Assembly: GCA_030637245.1 (NCBI GenBank)
Contig: DAOVVI010000070.1
Coordinates: forward strand, 1-7,490
DNA length: 7,490 bases
From: Cyclobacteriaceae bacterium
GTDB lineage: Bacteria > Bacteroidota > Bacteroidia > Cytophagales > Cyclobacteriaceae
Direction: 5' to 3'
Shown one piece after another: positions 1-7,490 of this stretch. Below the pieces are notes generated by a model. The model did not search any database, was not told the origin of the DNA, and was given only the letters and a program-made list of their open reading frames with translations. The position numbers were made by a program, and so were the translations under genes. Each line of letters starts with the position of its first letter. Position 1 is the stretch's first letter.

Positions 1-67
1 AATGTAAATGTAAAGTTATTCTGTTAATCACCATTTGCTTCCGGACAATACTTCCTGGATTATTGGT

Positions 68-597
68 GTAGATTTTGACAAGCAAAAGTGGGAAATGGAT
101 TGCCAGGCGTTCATCAATATCTGTAAATAAAAAGTATCCGGCTTATCAGAATGGTTATCCGATTCGATTAGCCATGACAAAATCACTAGATTCTTACCCT
201 CAGAGGACTACGCCGGTGAGCAATTGTGGAAATTGGTCAAGGGATAGTACGGGAAGTATCTTTTCAGGAAGGAATTTTAGTTTTTGATGATTCGATTTCA
301 GAGAAGCCATGCAGAAGAGAATGAGTTGGTATGTTGCCATTATGATCATTTAAAAACAGGATAAATTCAGGTATTCCAATAATAATCGTTTTCAAATGCC
401 CACTAAAAGGAGGTGGAGATTGGAATTTTATTAGCTTATAATTTCAACAAACCACAAATTTCTGAAAGACTTTTTATCAGCCACTACAAGGTAGAGCAGC
501 CCCATAATAACATCAATAAAAAGCTGGGTATAAATAGCCTACGTAAAGCTTTTCCAATATGCCTTGTCTTTTAACCTTTTTTGAAATGCGCAATTGC
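68..597 (+). pseudogene. Decayed, internally deleted IS701/IS4-like transposase remnant
   Basis: Stitching plus-strand frames together rebuilds parts of a DDE transposase. From 68 the second frame reads VDFDKQKWEMDCQAF, a stop at 128-130, then GLSEWLSDSISHDKITRFL and the segment ending EQLWKLVKG before a stop at 245-247. The first frame continues from about 238 with IVREVSFQEGILVFDDSISE, which contains the FDDSI motif where this family's first catalytic Asp is expected; it stops at 322-324. The second frame resumes at 311 with AEENELVCCHYDHLKTG and stops at 362-364. From 407 to 571 it matches the family's C-terminal end (GILLAYNF, then HYKVEQPHNNINKK), and a first-frame stretch, FFEMRNC near 577-597, may be the last piece. 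About 200 residues expected between the two halves are missing. The usual Y-R-E-K signature reads F-H-E-N here. The family assignment is from memory of motif order; terminal inverted repeats were not found. It cannot encode an active enzyme. Confidence 0.75.
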
Positions 598-621
598 CAC
601 GCCTCTCAAAGATCTATCAAT

Positions 622-2586
622 TTATTGAGCGAGTACCAGTACAATCTTATTAAAGTCAGCTGCTGAATTGATCACTTTTCTGAATGCCTCAAACTTTTCA
701 ACAGGATAGTTCAATTCATCATAATACTCTTCTATTGCTATTTCAAGGGTTTGTCCATTGAGCACATAATTGGAAACAAAATTATAAATCAATTTTTCGT
801 TATCGTCAAATACCTGCTCTTTCATTATAAGATCATCTGGATTTTGAATGTTATATCCTTTTGGGATTTGCACATTAATTTTTCTTGAATACCCTCTGTT
901 ATAACTATTGACTACCGGCAATTTGCGTTCCTTTTCCTGGTACAATTCAGATTGTGGTCCTATCAATTCCCCGGCCTTAAAGAGAATAACATCACCCGCT
1001 AATTCAATATAGCTGTTTGAAGTAAAGGAGCCTTTTACCACCATGGGTTTATCCCAGTTATTATATGCAGTATTTCCTTCGACCACATCTATTTGCTCTA
1101 TCTCTGCATCCAATGCGAGGTATTTAATGATATCGTCAAGCATTTCTTTTTTCTCTTCAGCTTTAAGTTCAATAAGGCCTGCTTTATAATAATCTGCTCC
1201 GTAACCCTTAAAGCTTCTTATGAGGTTGATAGTGTTTTGCTCCATGTCATCAGAAAAGGAAACCTTGATCTCCATGTTATCAAAATTATCCTGATAGGGT
1301 GATTCCGGGATATAAGAAATATGCGCAACCGGATATTCAAAATCCTGGACAGGTTCCATGCGAACGAACAAACCATCTGTCCCATAATAACCATAAGGAA
1401 TCGTTCCTAATCTAAAAGGTGTATTTTTTGGTGACAGAAATTGCTTCGTTTCATTAATGTAAATAAAGTATTCTCCAAGATAATTCCATGAATCAAAATC
1501 AGGGTCAAATGCTTTTTCAAAACGGTTTGATGTGAGAACGATTTCGTGGTCGATGTTCAGTTCGTTAAGTATGGCTGCATATATCCTTGTAAAACCTCTT
1601 GAAGTAGCATATTTGTTTTTTAGTATCTGATCGATTTGCTCACCCACATCACCGGACTGCTCCTCAATAAAATAGTTGGTTTTAATGTAGTGCTCTGCCT
1701 TTTTAAGATCAACTATAGGAACACCTTCAATCTCAATATCCTTAATTAATTTTTTAACGGCTTTCTGTTCTTCCTTGCTTAAAGTGTAGATGTTGTCATA
1801 AATACGCTTGCCGGCATCACCCCAGGTGAACAACCTTGAATTATCTCTTTTTGTGTTATAAGTTAATTTGAATTCCAATCTTGATTTACCCTCCTCAACA
1901 GCAGCAAAATCTTCGCTGTACATTGCAGGAATATTAGTGGTGTTAAATTCATATTGGTTGAAATCTTCTGTAGTATCGGTTTGGGTTATCACACCTTCCC
2001 AATTGTACACCTTAAATTCGTATTCAATGTTTTCGGGACATTTCAATGAAAAATCGTAAGATCTTACGGGAAAGTCAAATTGAAAGGTCCGCGTAATGAA
2101 ATTAGAGGCATTTAATTTCCTGGTATAATAATATTCAATTTCGCCGCCAACTTCAGCTCCTTCAATAGCCAGTATTCTATATCCCGCTTCATCACTTTCC
2201 AGTTCTTTCAGATTCACCTTATCAAAATTGATCACATCATTATCCCTGGTGATTGCCCTTGCTTTTACTTCTATGAGGTCCACTGCATTTTTCATAGGAA
2301 TATACACCCTATTGCTTTTACTCAAAGCCTCGTCGTTGTTTGTGCGGATGATATAATGATTCGTAACATAGCAAACAAAGGCATTATCTGCAGGATCATA
2401 CACATACTGATATTTAACAAAGATTTTTAAGTAATACAGTCCGTATTCCTTTTCCACTTCATTGAGCACCGTCAATGAGCGATGCTCCTTCCATTGGTAG
2501 GGTTCAAATTCCTGCGCATAAACCTGATTATAACAAACGAGCGCCGCAAAAAGTGTGAAAACAGTGTTTCTAATTAATTTATACAT
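622..2586 (-). CDS. Secreted DUF3857 protein with a degenerate transglutaminase-like domain (predicted pseudoenzyme)
   Basis: A 654-residue protein with a Sec signal peptide: basic start MYKLIR, a hydrophobic stretch to about residue 20, and likely cleavage after VYA (residue 24). Residues about 45-200 fit DUF3857, including the typical end of that domain (AIEGAEVGGEIEYYYT, 140-155). Residues about 290-410 align with the transglutaminase-like core of the upstream neighbour, but the catalytic Cys, His and Asp positions hold S329, L370 and S385. The scaffold around them is kept (ILNELNID; YFIYINETKQFL; FRLGTIPYG). Residues 565-654 form the C-terminal beta-rich tail shared with the neighbour (IPKGY; ending in VLVLAQ). 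The start is supported by AAAGGAAT directly before the ATG and by the signal peptide. It lies six bases after the upstream stop, so it is probably co-transcribed and translationally coupled. Family membership is a confident reading; a non-catalytic role (binding partner or regulator) is inference. The 3' end appears complete, because its tail ends level with that of the neighbour. Confidence 0.93.
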   Translation of the reverse strand: MYKLIRNTVFTLFAALVCYNQVYAQEFEPYQWKEHRSLTVLNEVEKEYGLYYLKIFVKYQYVYDPADNAFVCYVTNHYIIRTNNDEALSKSNRVYIPMKNAVDLIEVKARAITRDNDVINFDKVNLKELESDEAGYRILAIEGAEVGGEIEYYYTRKLNASNFITRTFQFDFPVRSYDFSLKCPENIEYEFKVYNWEGVITQTDTTEDFNQYEFNTTNIPAMYSEDFAAVEEGKSRLEFKLTYNTKRDNSRLFTWGDAGKRIYDNIYTLSKEEQKAVKKLIKDIEIEGVPIVDLKKAEHYIKTNYFIEEQSGDVGEQIDQILKNKYATSRGFTRIYAAILNELNIDHEIVLTSNRFEKAFDPDFDSWNYLGEYFIYINETKQFLSPKNTPFRLGTIPYGYYGTDGLFVRMEPVQDFEYPVAHISYIPESPYQDNFDNMEIKVSFSDDMEQNTINLIRSFKGYGADYYKAGLIELKAEEKKEMLDDIIKYLALDAEIEQIDVVEGNTAYNNWDKPMVVKGSFTSNSYIELAGDVILFKAGELIGPQSELYQEKERKLPVVNSYNRGYSRKINVQIPKGYNIQNPDDLIMKEQVFDDNEKLIYNFVSNYVLNGQTLEIAIEEYYDELNYPVEKFEAFRKVINSAADFNKIVLVLAQ

Positions 2587-2594
2587 ATTCCTTT
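2587..2594 (-). promoter_or_regulatory. Ribosome binding site and six-base junction before the distal DUF3857 gene
   Basis: Read on the minus strand, the junction is TAAAGGAATATG. The TAA stop of the upstream gene (2595-2593) is followed at once by AGGAAT and the ATG of the next gene. The AAAGGA element overlaps the upstream stop codon, so ribosomes ending the first protein sit on the start site of the second. This supports translational coupling and fixes the start at 2586. Spacing from GGA to ATG is short, about two bases. Confidence 0.6.
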
Positions 2595-4536
2595 ATTTTT
2601 TACTTAGTATCAAAGCCTTTCTGCACGCCTTGGCATATTCGCTTATAGTACTATTCCATGATTCAAAACTATCAGGTTCCATTACCAGGTAATCAACGTA
2701 AAACTCCCTGGATACCACCACTTCTGAACCGGTACGGTCATATTGTATTTTAAAACCAAAATTATCATTAGTGCCTTCCAGGTCATCAGGTAAATTTTTT
2801 AACTGATAGCCCTCAGGAATCTTAAGTTTAATGATACTTCGATTTATATATTTATAATCATTTTCAATGGGCACACTTCTGTTTTCTAAAAGCGCATCAG
2901 TCATTGTTCTGTCAAGTACCAGGCTGATATAAATGTTATCGCCAATTTTACGGTAGTAGTCCGGTATCGTGAAATTATAATCAATAGTTATAGGTGCGTA
3001 TAGGTCAGACAGACAGGCAATCTCATAATCCTCCAGATGAAATTTATTGCTCCCCTTGGTTAATAATCTTTGCAGGTAGTCTTCCACACTTTTTTGATTG
3101 GCTTTATTGAGTTTGAATGTATTAAAGAATTTAGCATAACCTTTCAGATCCACGGTACCTTTGCCGTACACCGTTCCATTGTCAATGGTGATGGCAATGC
3201 TGTCTGACATCACATTTTCTTCTTTAGGGATTACAGGCACTTTTTCGACCAGGAACTCAGCCTCATTCAGAGAAACCAGGCATTCTTTACCTTGTATCAT
3301 GCTGGAGGGCAGTCCTAAAGGCAAATATTGCCCGGTGGCATCAAGGAAATATGTTTTGCCTTCCAACATTACAGAAGCGATCATATGGTTGTCTGTAATG
3401 GGTGAAGGTACATCTGAATATTGATACGGAATATCACGCGTACCTACCCATGTAAAGTGCGCTTCAACACCGGCTTCCCTGAGCATACTTACAATTGCAC
3501 TCGCCATGTCTTTACAATCGCCATATCTTTTTTCAATTACATAATTGCCAGGATGGGGGATAAGACCTCTCATGCCATCTTCAAAGGCGATATACTTAAT
3601 GTTGCCTTGTACCCAGGCATATATTTTTTTTACTTTTTCCAGGTCTGAATCATCCGAATCAACAATGGTACTTACCAAACTTTTTATTTCAGGATCATGA
3701 TTTTGGATGTCTTGAATAAAAGTGCGATACCAGCTATGCAGCACTTCCGGTGTGGATATCAAATGCCTGGTCTCACCATCACTATCATTAAATTGCGTGA
3801 TGGGACAATAGACCGAAGCAGCCATATAGTTATAGGAAGGGCAACTTCTTTCGAATTTGATTTTATCTATGTGTCTTGCAGTGTAGGTAAGGCTTGATTG
3901 ATTGTCTGAAACTTTGCTTTTTTCTTCGTTGATTTTCAGGCTTTCAACATTATTAAATTTGGGACTGACATCCAGGCGATCGTCATAAATTACTGTGTAA
4001 ACTGCCTTATCGACAGGCAGGTAGGTATCAAAGAAGTACATGCCTATCATTCTGGGGTCTTTGATAGTTTTGGTATATTCCAGTATAGTTTTTACTCCCT
4101 TTTGTACAGATGGATAGGTAAAACTAATTTCTTTGGTATCATCGTAAAACACACCAGAATTTGTGTCAAACGATTTCTTAAACTCCACCACATCTATTTT
4201 TTTGTATTTTCTCTTTTCAGGAACCAGCGTATAGGCTTTTAGATTCGAAACTTCAATAAAAGACGAGGTGTACACTTTTTCTCCTGCATACCTCCCTGTA
4301 TTATCCCCTAAATGAAGCAATTCTTCATAAACTAATATAGTCGTTACAATAGAGTCATTGACCAAAGTGTAATTGACCTCCTGCTTCCGTAAAGTATATA
4401 TCGCAGCTTCATCTGGATATTTATCATAGTAGTTATTAAATTCTTCTTCAGGTTTGGATAAACCAGAGCTCATCACTGCTGAGACAGAAAATATACTAGC
4501 TAATAAAGCGCCTGTCACCTTTCTAATACACATCAT
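2593..4536 (-). CDS. Secreted DUF3857 and transglutaminase-like protein with intact Cys-His-Asp triad
   Basis: A 647-residue protein with an N-terminal Sec signal (MMCIRK, then a hydrophobic run; cleavage probably between residues 20 and 25). Residues about 45-230 fit DUF3857, the domain that commonly precedes transglutaminase-like domains in Bacteroidota. The transglutaminase-like core spans about 295-425: a helix with YAWVQGNIKY (307-316), the nucleophile motif RYGDCKDMA with C341, the TDNHMIAS segment with H384, and YFLDATG with D399. Order and spacing fit the papain-like triad of that superfamily, so it is predicted to be catalytically competent. Family members may act as transglutaminases, peptidases or amidases; the substrate cannot be told. 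The C-terminal 75 residues (IPEGYQLK to LILSKK) match the tail of the downstream paralogue. Two consecutive ATG codons at 4536 and 4531-4533 are both possible starts, overlapping the preceding gene by 14 or 11 bases, with a weak GGA element upstream. Location is periplasm or cell surface by inference. Confidence 0.95.
   Translation of the reverse strand: MMCIRKVTGALLASIFSVSAVMSSGLSKPEEEFNNYYDKYPDEAAIYTLRKQEVNYTLVNDSIVTTILVYEELLHLGDNTGRYAGEKVYTSSFIEVSNLKAYTLVPEKRKYKKIDVVEFKKSFDTNSGVFYDDTKEISFTYPSVQKGVKTILEYTKTIKDPRMIGMYFFDTYLPVDKAVYTVIYDDRLDVSPKFNNVESLKINEEKSKVSDNQSSLTYTARHIDKIKFERSCPSYNYMAASVYCPITQFNDSDGETRHLISTPEVLHSWYRTFIQDIQNHDPEIKSLVSTIVDSDDSDLEKVKKIYAWVQGNIKYIAFEDGMRGLIPHPGNYVIEKRYGDCKDMASAIVSMLREAGVEAHFTWVGTRDIPYQYSDVPSPITDNHMIASVMLEGKTYFLDATGQYLPLGLPSSMIQGKECLVSLNEAEFLVEKVPVIPKEENVMSDSIAITIDNGTVYGKGTVDLKGYAKFFNTFKLNKANQKSVEDYLQRLLTKGSNKFHLEDYEIACLSDLYAPITIDYNFTIPDYYRKIGDNIYISLVLDRTMTDALLENRSVPIENDYKYINRSIIKLKIPEGYQLKNLPDDLEGTNDNFGFKIQYDRTGSEVVVSREFYVDYLVMEPDSFESWNSTISEYAKACRKALILSKK
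4523..4536 (-). other. 14-base gene overlap, likely translational coupling
   Basis: The last codons of the repeat protein (Asn-Asp-Val-Tyr, TAG) and the first codons of the transglutaminase-like gene (ATGATGTGTATTAG) share the same bases in different frames. There is no room for a promoter or terminator here, so the two genes must share a message unless a promoter lies inside the upstream gene. Starting at the second ATG would shorten the overlap to 11 bases. Confidence 0.85.
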
Positions 4537-7490
4537 TATTCCAGTAATATGTTTTGCTTTTTACTCTTCCGTCGCGATCATAAATGATCTCATACCCATT
4601 GATGTTACCGTTTATGTACGGTGTTTCCCGACATAATTGGCCGTTATCATAATACTCCTTCTCTGTACCATTTTTGTTGTCATACTGATATAAAGTTTCC
4701 CTGAATACATTGCCATCGGGATAATATCTGGTTCGGAGACCATGGTTGTCGCCTCCCAAATAATTGATTTTTTCCGTGACTGAACCATCCGAATTGTACC
4801 AGGTATTCTCTCCATCAAATTTTCCGTCAACGTAATTCTGAGTGACAGCTATATTACCATTTGGGAAATATGATTCAAGGGTAAACTTGCCTTTGCTAAT
4901 AAATTGAATGGTATCCCTGCTTTTTATATCGACGTAAGCAATATGTCCAAAATTTTTATCGTAAATCTTGGTTAGCTGATGCTGATCAAATTGATCATAG
5001 TATTGGCATGGGCCATCAAGCTCATCTTCAGTATAATTGCATTCCGATTCTATTTTTCCATTGATGTAGTATTTTTTTGATTTCCCTTCTGTCTGGCCTC
5101 TTACATAAAATTGCTCCGAGCTGATATTTCCATTGGAATGGAACCACTGCCATAGCCCTTCTTGTTTATTGTTATTATATGCACCTTTTACAGAAACATT
5201 TCCATTAATCCGTTTTGCCTCATAGGCGCCCTCATATAAATTATTGACAAGGAGATTTTTACTTTCAATTTTGCCTCTTCCGTAGTAACTGTAAACATCG
5301 GATCCAAACTGACTGCACAGCATGTTTACCTTGAAAATAGTATCACCAGCCACCGTTTTTCTGGTCTGGATGCCATTGCCATGTGTTATTTCCAGTTCAT
5401 GGAAAATATTACCGAGGGTATCGTATTGCTTCAGTCCGGTCAACAAGTCCATTTCATATTTGTAGGCTCGATGAAGCTTATTGCCCGGGGCGTAATACGT
5501 ATTCCAGCCATTGATTTTACCGGACACATAGTAGTTTTCCTCATCAAGTGTGCCATCCGGGTAATACGTTTGCCACCACTGTTCCATTTCATCATTAACA
5601 AACCACCCGTCATGATTGATTTGCCCATTCTTATAAAACTGTAAGTAGCGACCGTTTTTCATTCCTTCATCATAATGACATTTGATATACAATTCTCCGG
5701 TAGAATAGTATTCCTCAAACAGGCCGGTGTAATAGTCATCAACCATATTGGCCTGTTGACGCACATGGCCATTTTTAAAGTAGGTAGTTAAAGGACCTGA
5801 TAACTTACCATTTTTCAACGTTCCTTTCGCCAGTAACTCACCGGTGGCGTAATTGGTCTCGTAGGTCATATTGCCTTCATTGTCCAGGGCTTCATAAAGG
5901 ATAGCCCCTTTCGGATCAAAATACGTAAGACCAATTATCTTTTCCTTGTCATATACAATACGACTATGCAGGATGCCTGCCTCAGTATAATTTTTATTTT
6001 CCCCATGCTTTTCTCCATTTTCATTGTAAGTGATCACCTCCTTGATATTTCCATTAGCATGGTAGAATTCCCATATGCCGGACCTGTTGTCATTTTCCAG
6101 AGATCCCTTATATCTTAACTTACCATCAGAATGATATCCTTTCCAGTCTCCAGAAAGCTGATCATCAATATAATGCCCTTCCTCCTCCAGCTGGCCATCG
6201 ATATAATAGGATTGGTATGGCCCATTTGTCAAGCCATCTGTGTAAGCATATTTCCTATCTATCACCCCATTTTTAAAGTAATGAATATAATCCCCATCCA
6301 ATTTCCCATCCTTCATTGAGTAATCAATCTTCACCTGTCCTGTTTCATAATAATGATGTCCCTTTCCGCTTTTAGTTCCTGCCACAAAGGGCACAATTTC
6401 ACGAGCCTGCCCACAGGCAAAATAATATTCCAGTGACCCGTCGAGCTCCTCGTTTTTATTGTAATTGGCAACAATGGAAAGTGCCCCATTATCATGATAG
6501 TAAATGGCTGGTTCCAGGATGATTCCATTATCATCATATTTCTCTTTTCTACTCAGGCGGCCATTGTCATGATAGTACAACCATTCACCAATTTTTAGTC
6601 CTTTTTGATTGTATTTGCCTATGGCGTTACGTTGGCTGTTTTGATAGAAAAAAGCCCAAGGTCCTATCCTGGTATTTTCATCAATCTTATTGCCAATGGC
6701 ACTCAATGCTTTATTGTCAAAATACCAATGGTTGTATGCCATGCGTTCGCCTAATATTTCAGTTACATTTTTTAACTTGTTTTTAGAAAGCGCTTTATTG
6801 GCAATCTCAAACCACGCTGATTTTTCTTTATCGTGTTTTTCTATCCAGCTCAGCACGTCTTTATTATCCGAAGATTTGAGTATGAAATAGATAAAGGCAG
6901 ATTGTAGATCTTTCTGAACCAGCCTGGTGAAAAATGGCACATAAAACTGCATCCAGAAATCATCGCTGTTTGGATCAAACTTCAATTTTGAAAACAGCAA
7001 TTCCGCCTGCTTCACAATGTTTGCATTGAAATCTACTTCGTATTTAAAGCGCTCGTCCAGGGCTGCTTTGGAACGGATGAGCTCATCATAATGCTTAAAT
7101 TCACTGTTGTCAGAAAACGGTTCAACGGAACCTTCGCTCCTAACAGCTTCAGCGGCAAGGTTTTCCAGAAATACAAGCGTACCATTGTTATCGGGATTGA
7201 TGGCCATGTAGGTCAGATAACTGAGCATGGCCTTGGTGGTATGCCCCTGCAGCATAGAGAGGTATCCCAGCATAATGTGATTATTACTATAAAAAGGGTT
7301 GATACCGGCGGATTGCTGGAAATATGAGAGAGCTTCCTGCAAATCACCACACCTTCTATTTGCCAATCCCAGGTTGTAAAGCAGAACATCATTATCTGGA
7401 AATACCTTAGCTCCTCCGTTAGAGAGCTCTCTGCTTTTTTCATAATCCCCGTCATCGAGATAGGCATTGCCAAGATCAATGTAGATGTCC
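4523..7490 (-). CDS. Large TPR plus MORN_2-repeat protein, 5' end beyond the window
   Basis: The frame is open to the right edge, giving at least 988 residues (numbered here from the first full codon, 7489-7487). The TTG at 7366 is not a credible start: the 41 residues before it are good TPR sequence (IDLGNAYLDDGDYEKSREL, then VLLYNLG), so the true start and any signal peptide lie outside. Residues about 1-34, 35-68 and 69-101 are three TPR-like units, two of them ending INPFYSN and INPDN. Residues about 102-272 look mainly helical and match no family I recognise. Residues 276-988 are about 28 MORN_2 units with the pattern G-x-W/Y-x-x-Y-Y-x-N/D-G-x-L/I and a later Tyr. Such repeats form beta-hairpin arrays and usually serve as binding surfaces; automatic pipelines often label them YwqK-family antitoxin, which is not evidence of a toxin-antitoxin role. 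Gene 2 overlaps its stop. A scaffold or partner role for the downstream pair is inference. Confidence 0.93.
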   Translation of the reverse strand, partial: DIYIDLGNAYLDDGDYEKSRELSNGGAKVFPDNDVLLYNLGLANRRCGDLQEALSYFQQSAGINPFYSNNHIMLGYLSMLQGHTTKAMLSYLTYMAINPDNNGTLVFLENLAAEAVRSEGSVEPFSDNSEFKHYDELIRSKAALDERFKYEVDFNANIVKQAELLFSKLKFDPNSDDFWMQFYVPFFTRLVQKDLQSAFIYFILKSSDNKDVLSWIEKHDKEKSAWFEIANKALSKNKLKNVTEILGERMAYNHWYFDNKALSAIGNKIDENTRIGPWAFFYQNSQRNAIGKYNQKGLKIGEWLYYHDNGRLSRKEKYDDNGIILEPAIYYHDNGALSIVANYNKNEELDGSLEYYFACGQAREIVPFVAGTKSGKGHHYYETGQVKIDYSMKDGKLDGDYIHYFKNGVIDRKYAYTDGLTNGPYQSYYIDGQLEEEGHYIDDQLSGDWKGYHSDGKLRYKGSLENDNRSGIWEFYHANGNIKEVITYNENGEKHGENKNYTEAGILHSRIVYDKEKIIGLTYFDPKGAILYEALDNEGNMTYETNYATGELLAKGTLKNGKLSGPLTTYFKNGHVRQQANMVDDYYTGLFEEYYSTGELYIKCHYDEGMKNGRYLQFYKNGQINHDGWFVNDEMEQWWQTYYPDGTLDEENYYVSGKINGWNTYYAPGNKLHRAYKYEMDLLTGLKQYDTLGNIFHELEITHGNGIQTRKTVAGDTIFKVNMLCSQFGSDVYSYYGRGKIESKNLLVNNLYEGAYEAKRINGNVSVKGAYNNNKQEGLWQWFHSNGNISSEQFYVRGQTEGKSKKYYINGKIESECNYTEDELDGPCQYYDQFDQHQLTKIYDKNFGHIAYVDIKSRDTIQFISKGKFTLESYFPNGNIAVTQNYVDGKFDGENTWYNSDGSVTEKINYLGGDNHGLRTRYYPDGNVFRETLYQYDNKNGTEKEYYDNGQLCRETPYINGNINGYEIIYDRDGRVKSKTYYWNNDVY
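4526..6664 (-). repeat. Array of about 28 MORN_2-type units, 24-residue (72-base) period
   Basis: Unit starts, counted from the first full codon in the window, are residues 276, 301, 326, 351, 375, 399, 423, 447, 471, 496, 520, 542, 565, 589, 613, 637, 661, 685, 730, 754, 778, 802, 826, 869, 893, 917, 941 and 965. Typical cores are YYHDNG, YFKNG, YYPDG, FYKNG and YYDNG, nine residues or so after a Gly. Spacing is exactly 24 over long runs (399-471, 565-685, 730-826 and 869-988) and varies between 22 and 25 in the first third. Two insertions of about 20 residues break the register at 709-729 and 850-868. Units are well diverged from one another, so this is an old array and not a recent DNA-level tandem expansion. 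Confidence 0.88.

Noticed and set aside
2..13. Tandem ATGTAA hexamer at the left edge
   Set aside because: Two copies of a short A+T-rich hexamer are expected by chance in this DNA.
69..77. Sequence close to a Bacteroidota -7 promoter element (TAGATTTTG)
   Set aside because: It lies within the start of the transposase-like reading frame, differs from the consensus, and no matching upstream element is clear.
75..287. A 70-codon plus-strand open frame
   Set aside because: It is out of frame with the transposase-like sequence read in the neighbouring frames over the same bases, and its own translation shows no family features. It is a by-product of the decayed element.
580..610. Possible terminator hairpin (TTTGA and GCG pairing with CGC and TCAAA)
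   Set aside because: The stem is interrupted (five and three pairs with an internal loop), and in the minus-strand direction it is followed by an A run and not a T run. It is not an intrinsic terminator for the operon.
2530..2586. Possible lipoprotein signal (ALVC, cysteine 18) in the distal DUF3857 protein
   Set aside because: The residues before the cysteine do not fit the lipobox, and a standard signal peptidase site (VYA, residues 22-24) follows.
5381..5644. An 87-codon plus-strand frame antisense to the repeat gene, and similar antisense frames elsewhere
   Set aside because: They lie wholly inside long, well-supported minus-strand genes, and their translations show no domain features. 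They are shadows of the real genes.
4523..7490. Toxin-antitoxin function suggested by the YwqK-type repeats
   Set aside because: The label comes from automatic annotation of MORN_2 repeats. No small toxin gene is present in the window, and the protein is a large TPR/repeat protein coupled to secreted DUF3857 proteins.

Overview
The window looks like Bacteroidota chromosome. The DNA is A+T-rich, three exported or repeat-rich genes are packed on the minus strand, and two of them encode tandem DUF3857/transglutaminase-like proteins, a pairing typical of Cytophagales, Flavobacteriia and their relatives. No genus can be named from this sequence alone.

Layout, in the direction of minus-strand transcription (right to left). 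(1) 7490 to 4523: the 3' part of a very large gene whose start lies beyond the right edge. It encodes three TPR-like units, a helical region of no recognised family, and about 28 MORN_2-type repeats (the type found in YwqK-like proteins) of almost exactly 24 residues. (2) 4536 to 2593: a secreted DUF3857 plus transglutaminase-like protein with an apparently intact Cys-His-Asp triad (C341, H384, D399). It overlaps the end of gene 1 by 14 bases. (3) 2586 to 622: a second secreted protein of the same architecture and length, six bases downstream of gene 2. All three triad positions are replaced (S329, L370, S385), so it is a predicted pseudoenzyme. The overlap and the six-base gap imply one transcript with coupled translation. 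Its promoter is outside the window.

The left 600 bases hold no intact gene. About 68 to 597 (plus strand) is a decayed DDE transposase of the IS701/IS4-like kind. It has an in-frame stop, at least two frameshifts, and apparently a deletion of most of the middle of the protein. It abuts the 3' end of the three-gene cluster. No convincing intrinsic terminator was seen between them.

Working model (inference): the active and inactive transglutaminase-like proteins act as a pair outside the cytoplasm, and the MORN_2/TPR protein, made from the same mRNA, acts as a scaffold or partner. The substrate and biological role cannot be read from the sequence. The most notable points are the active/dead enzyme pair tied to a giant repeat protein, the strict 24-residue register of the repeats, and two similar insertions that interrupt them.
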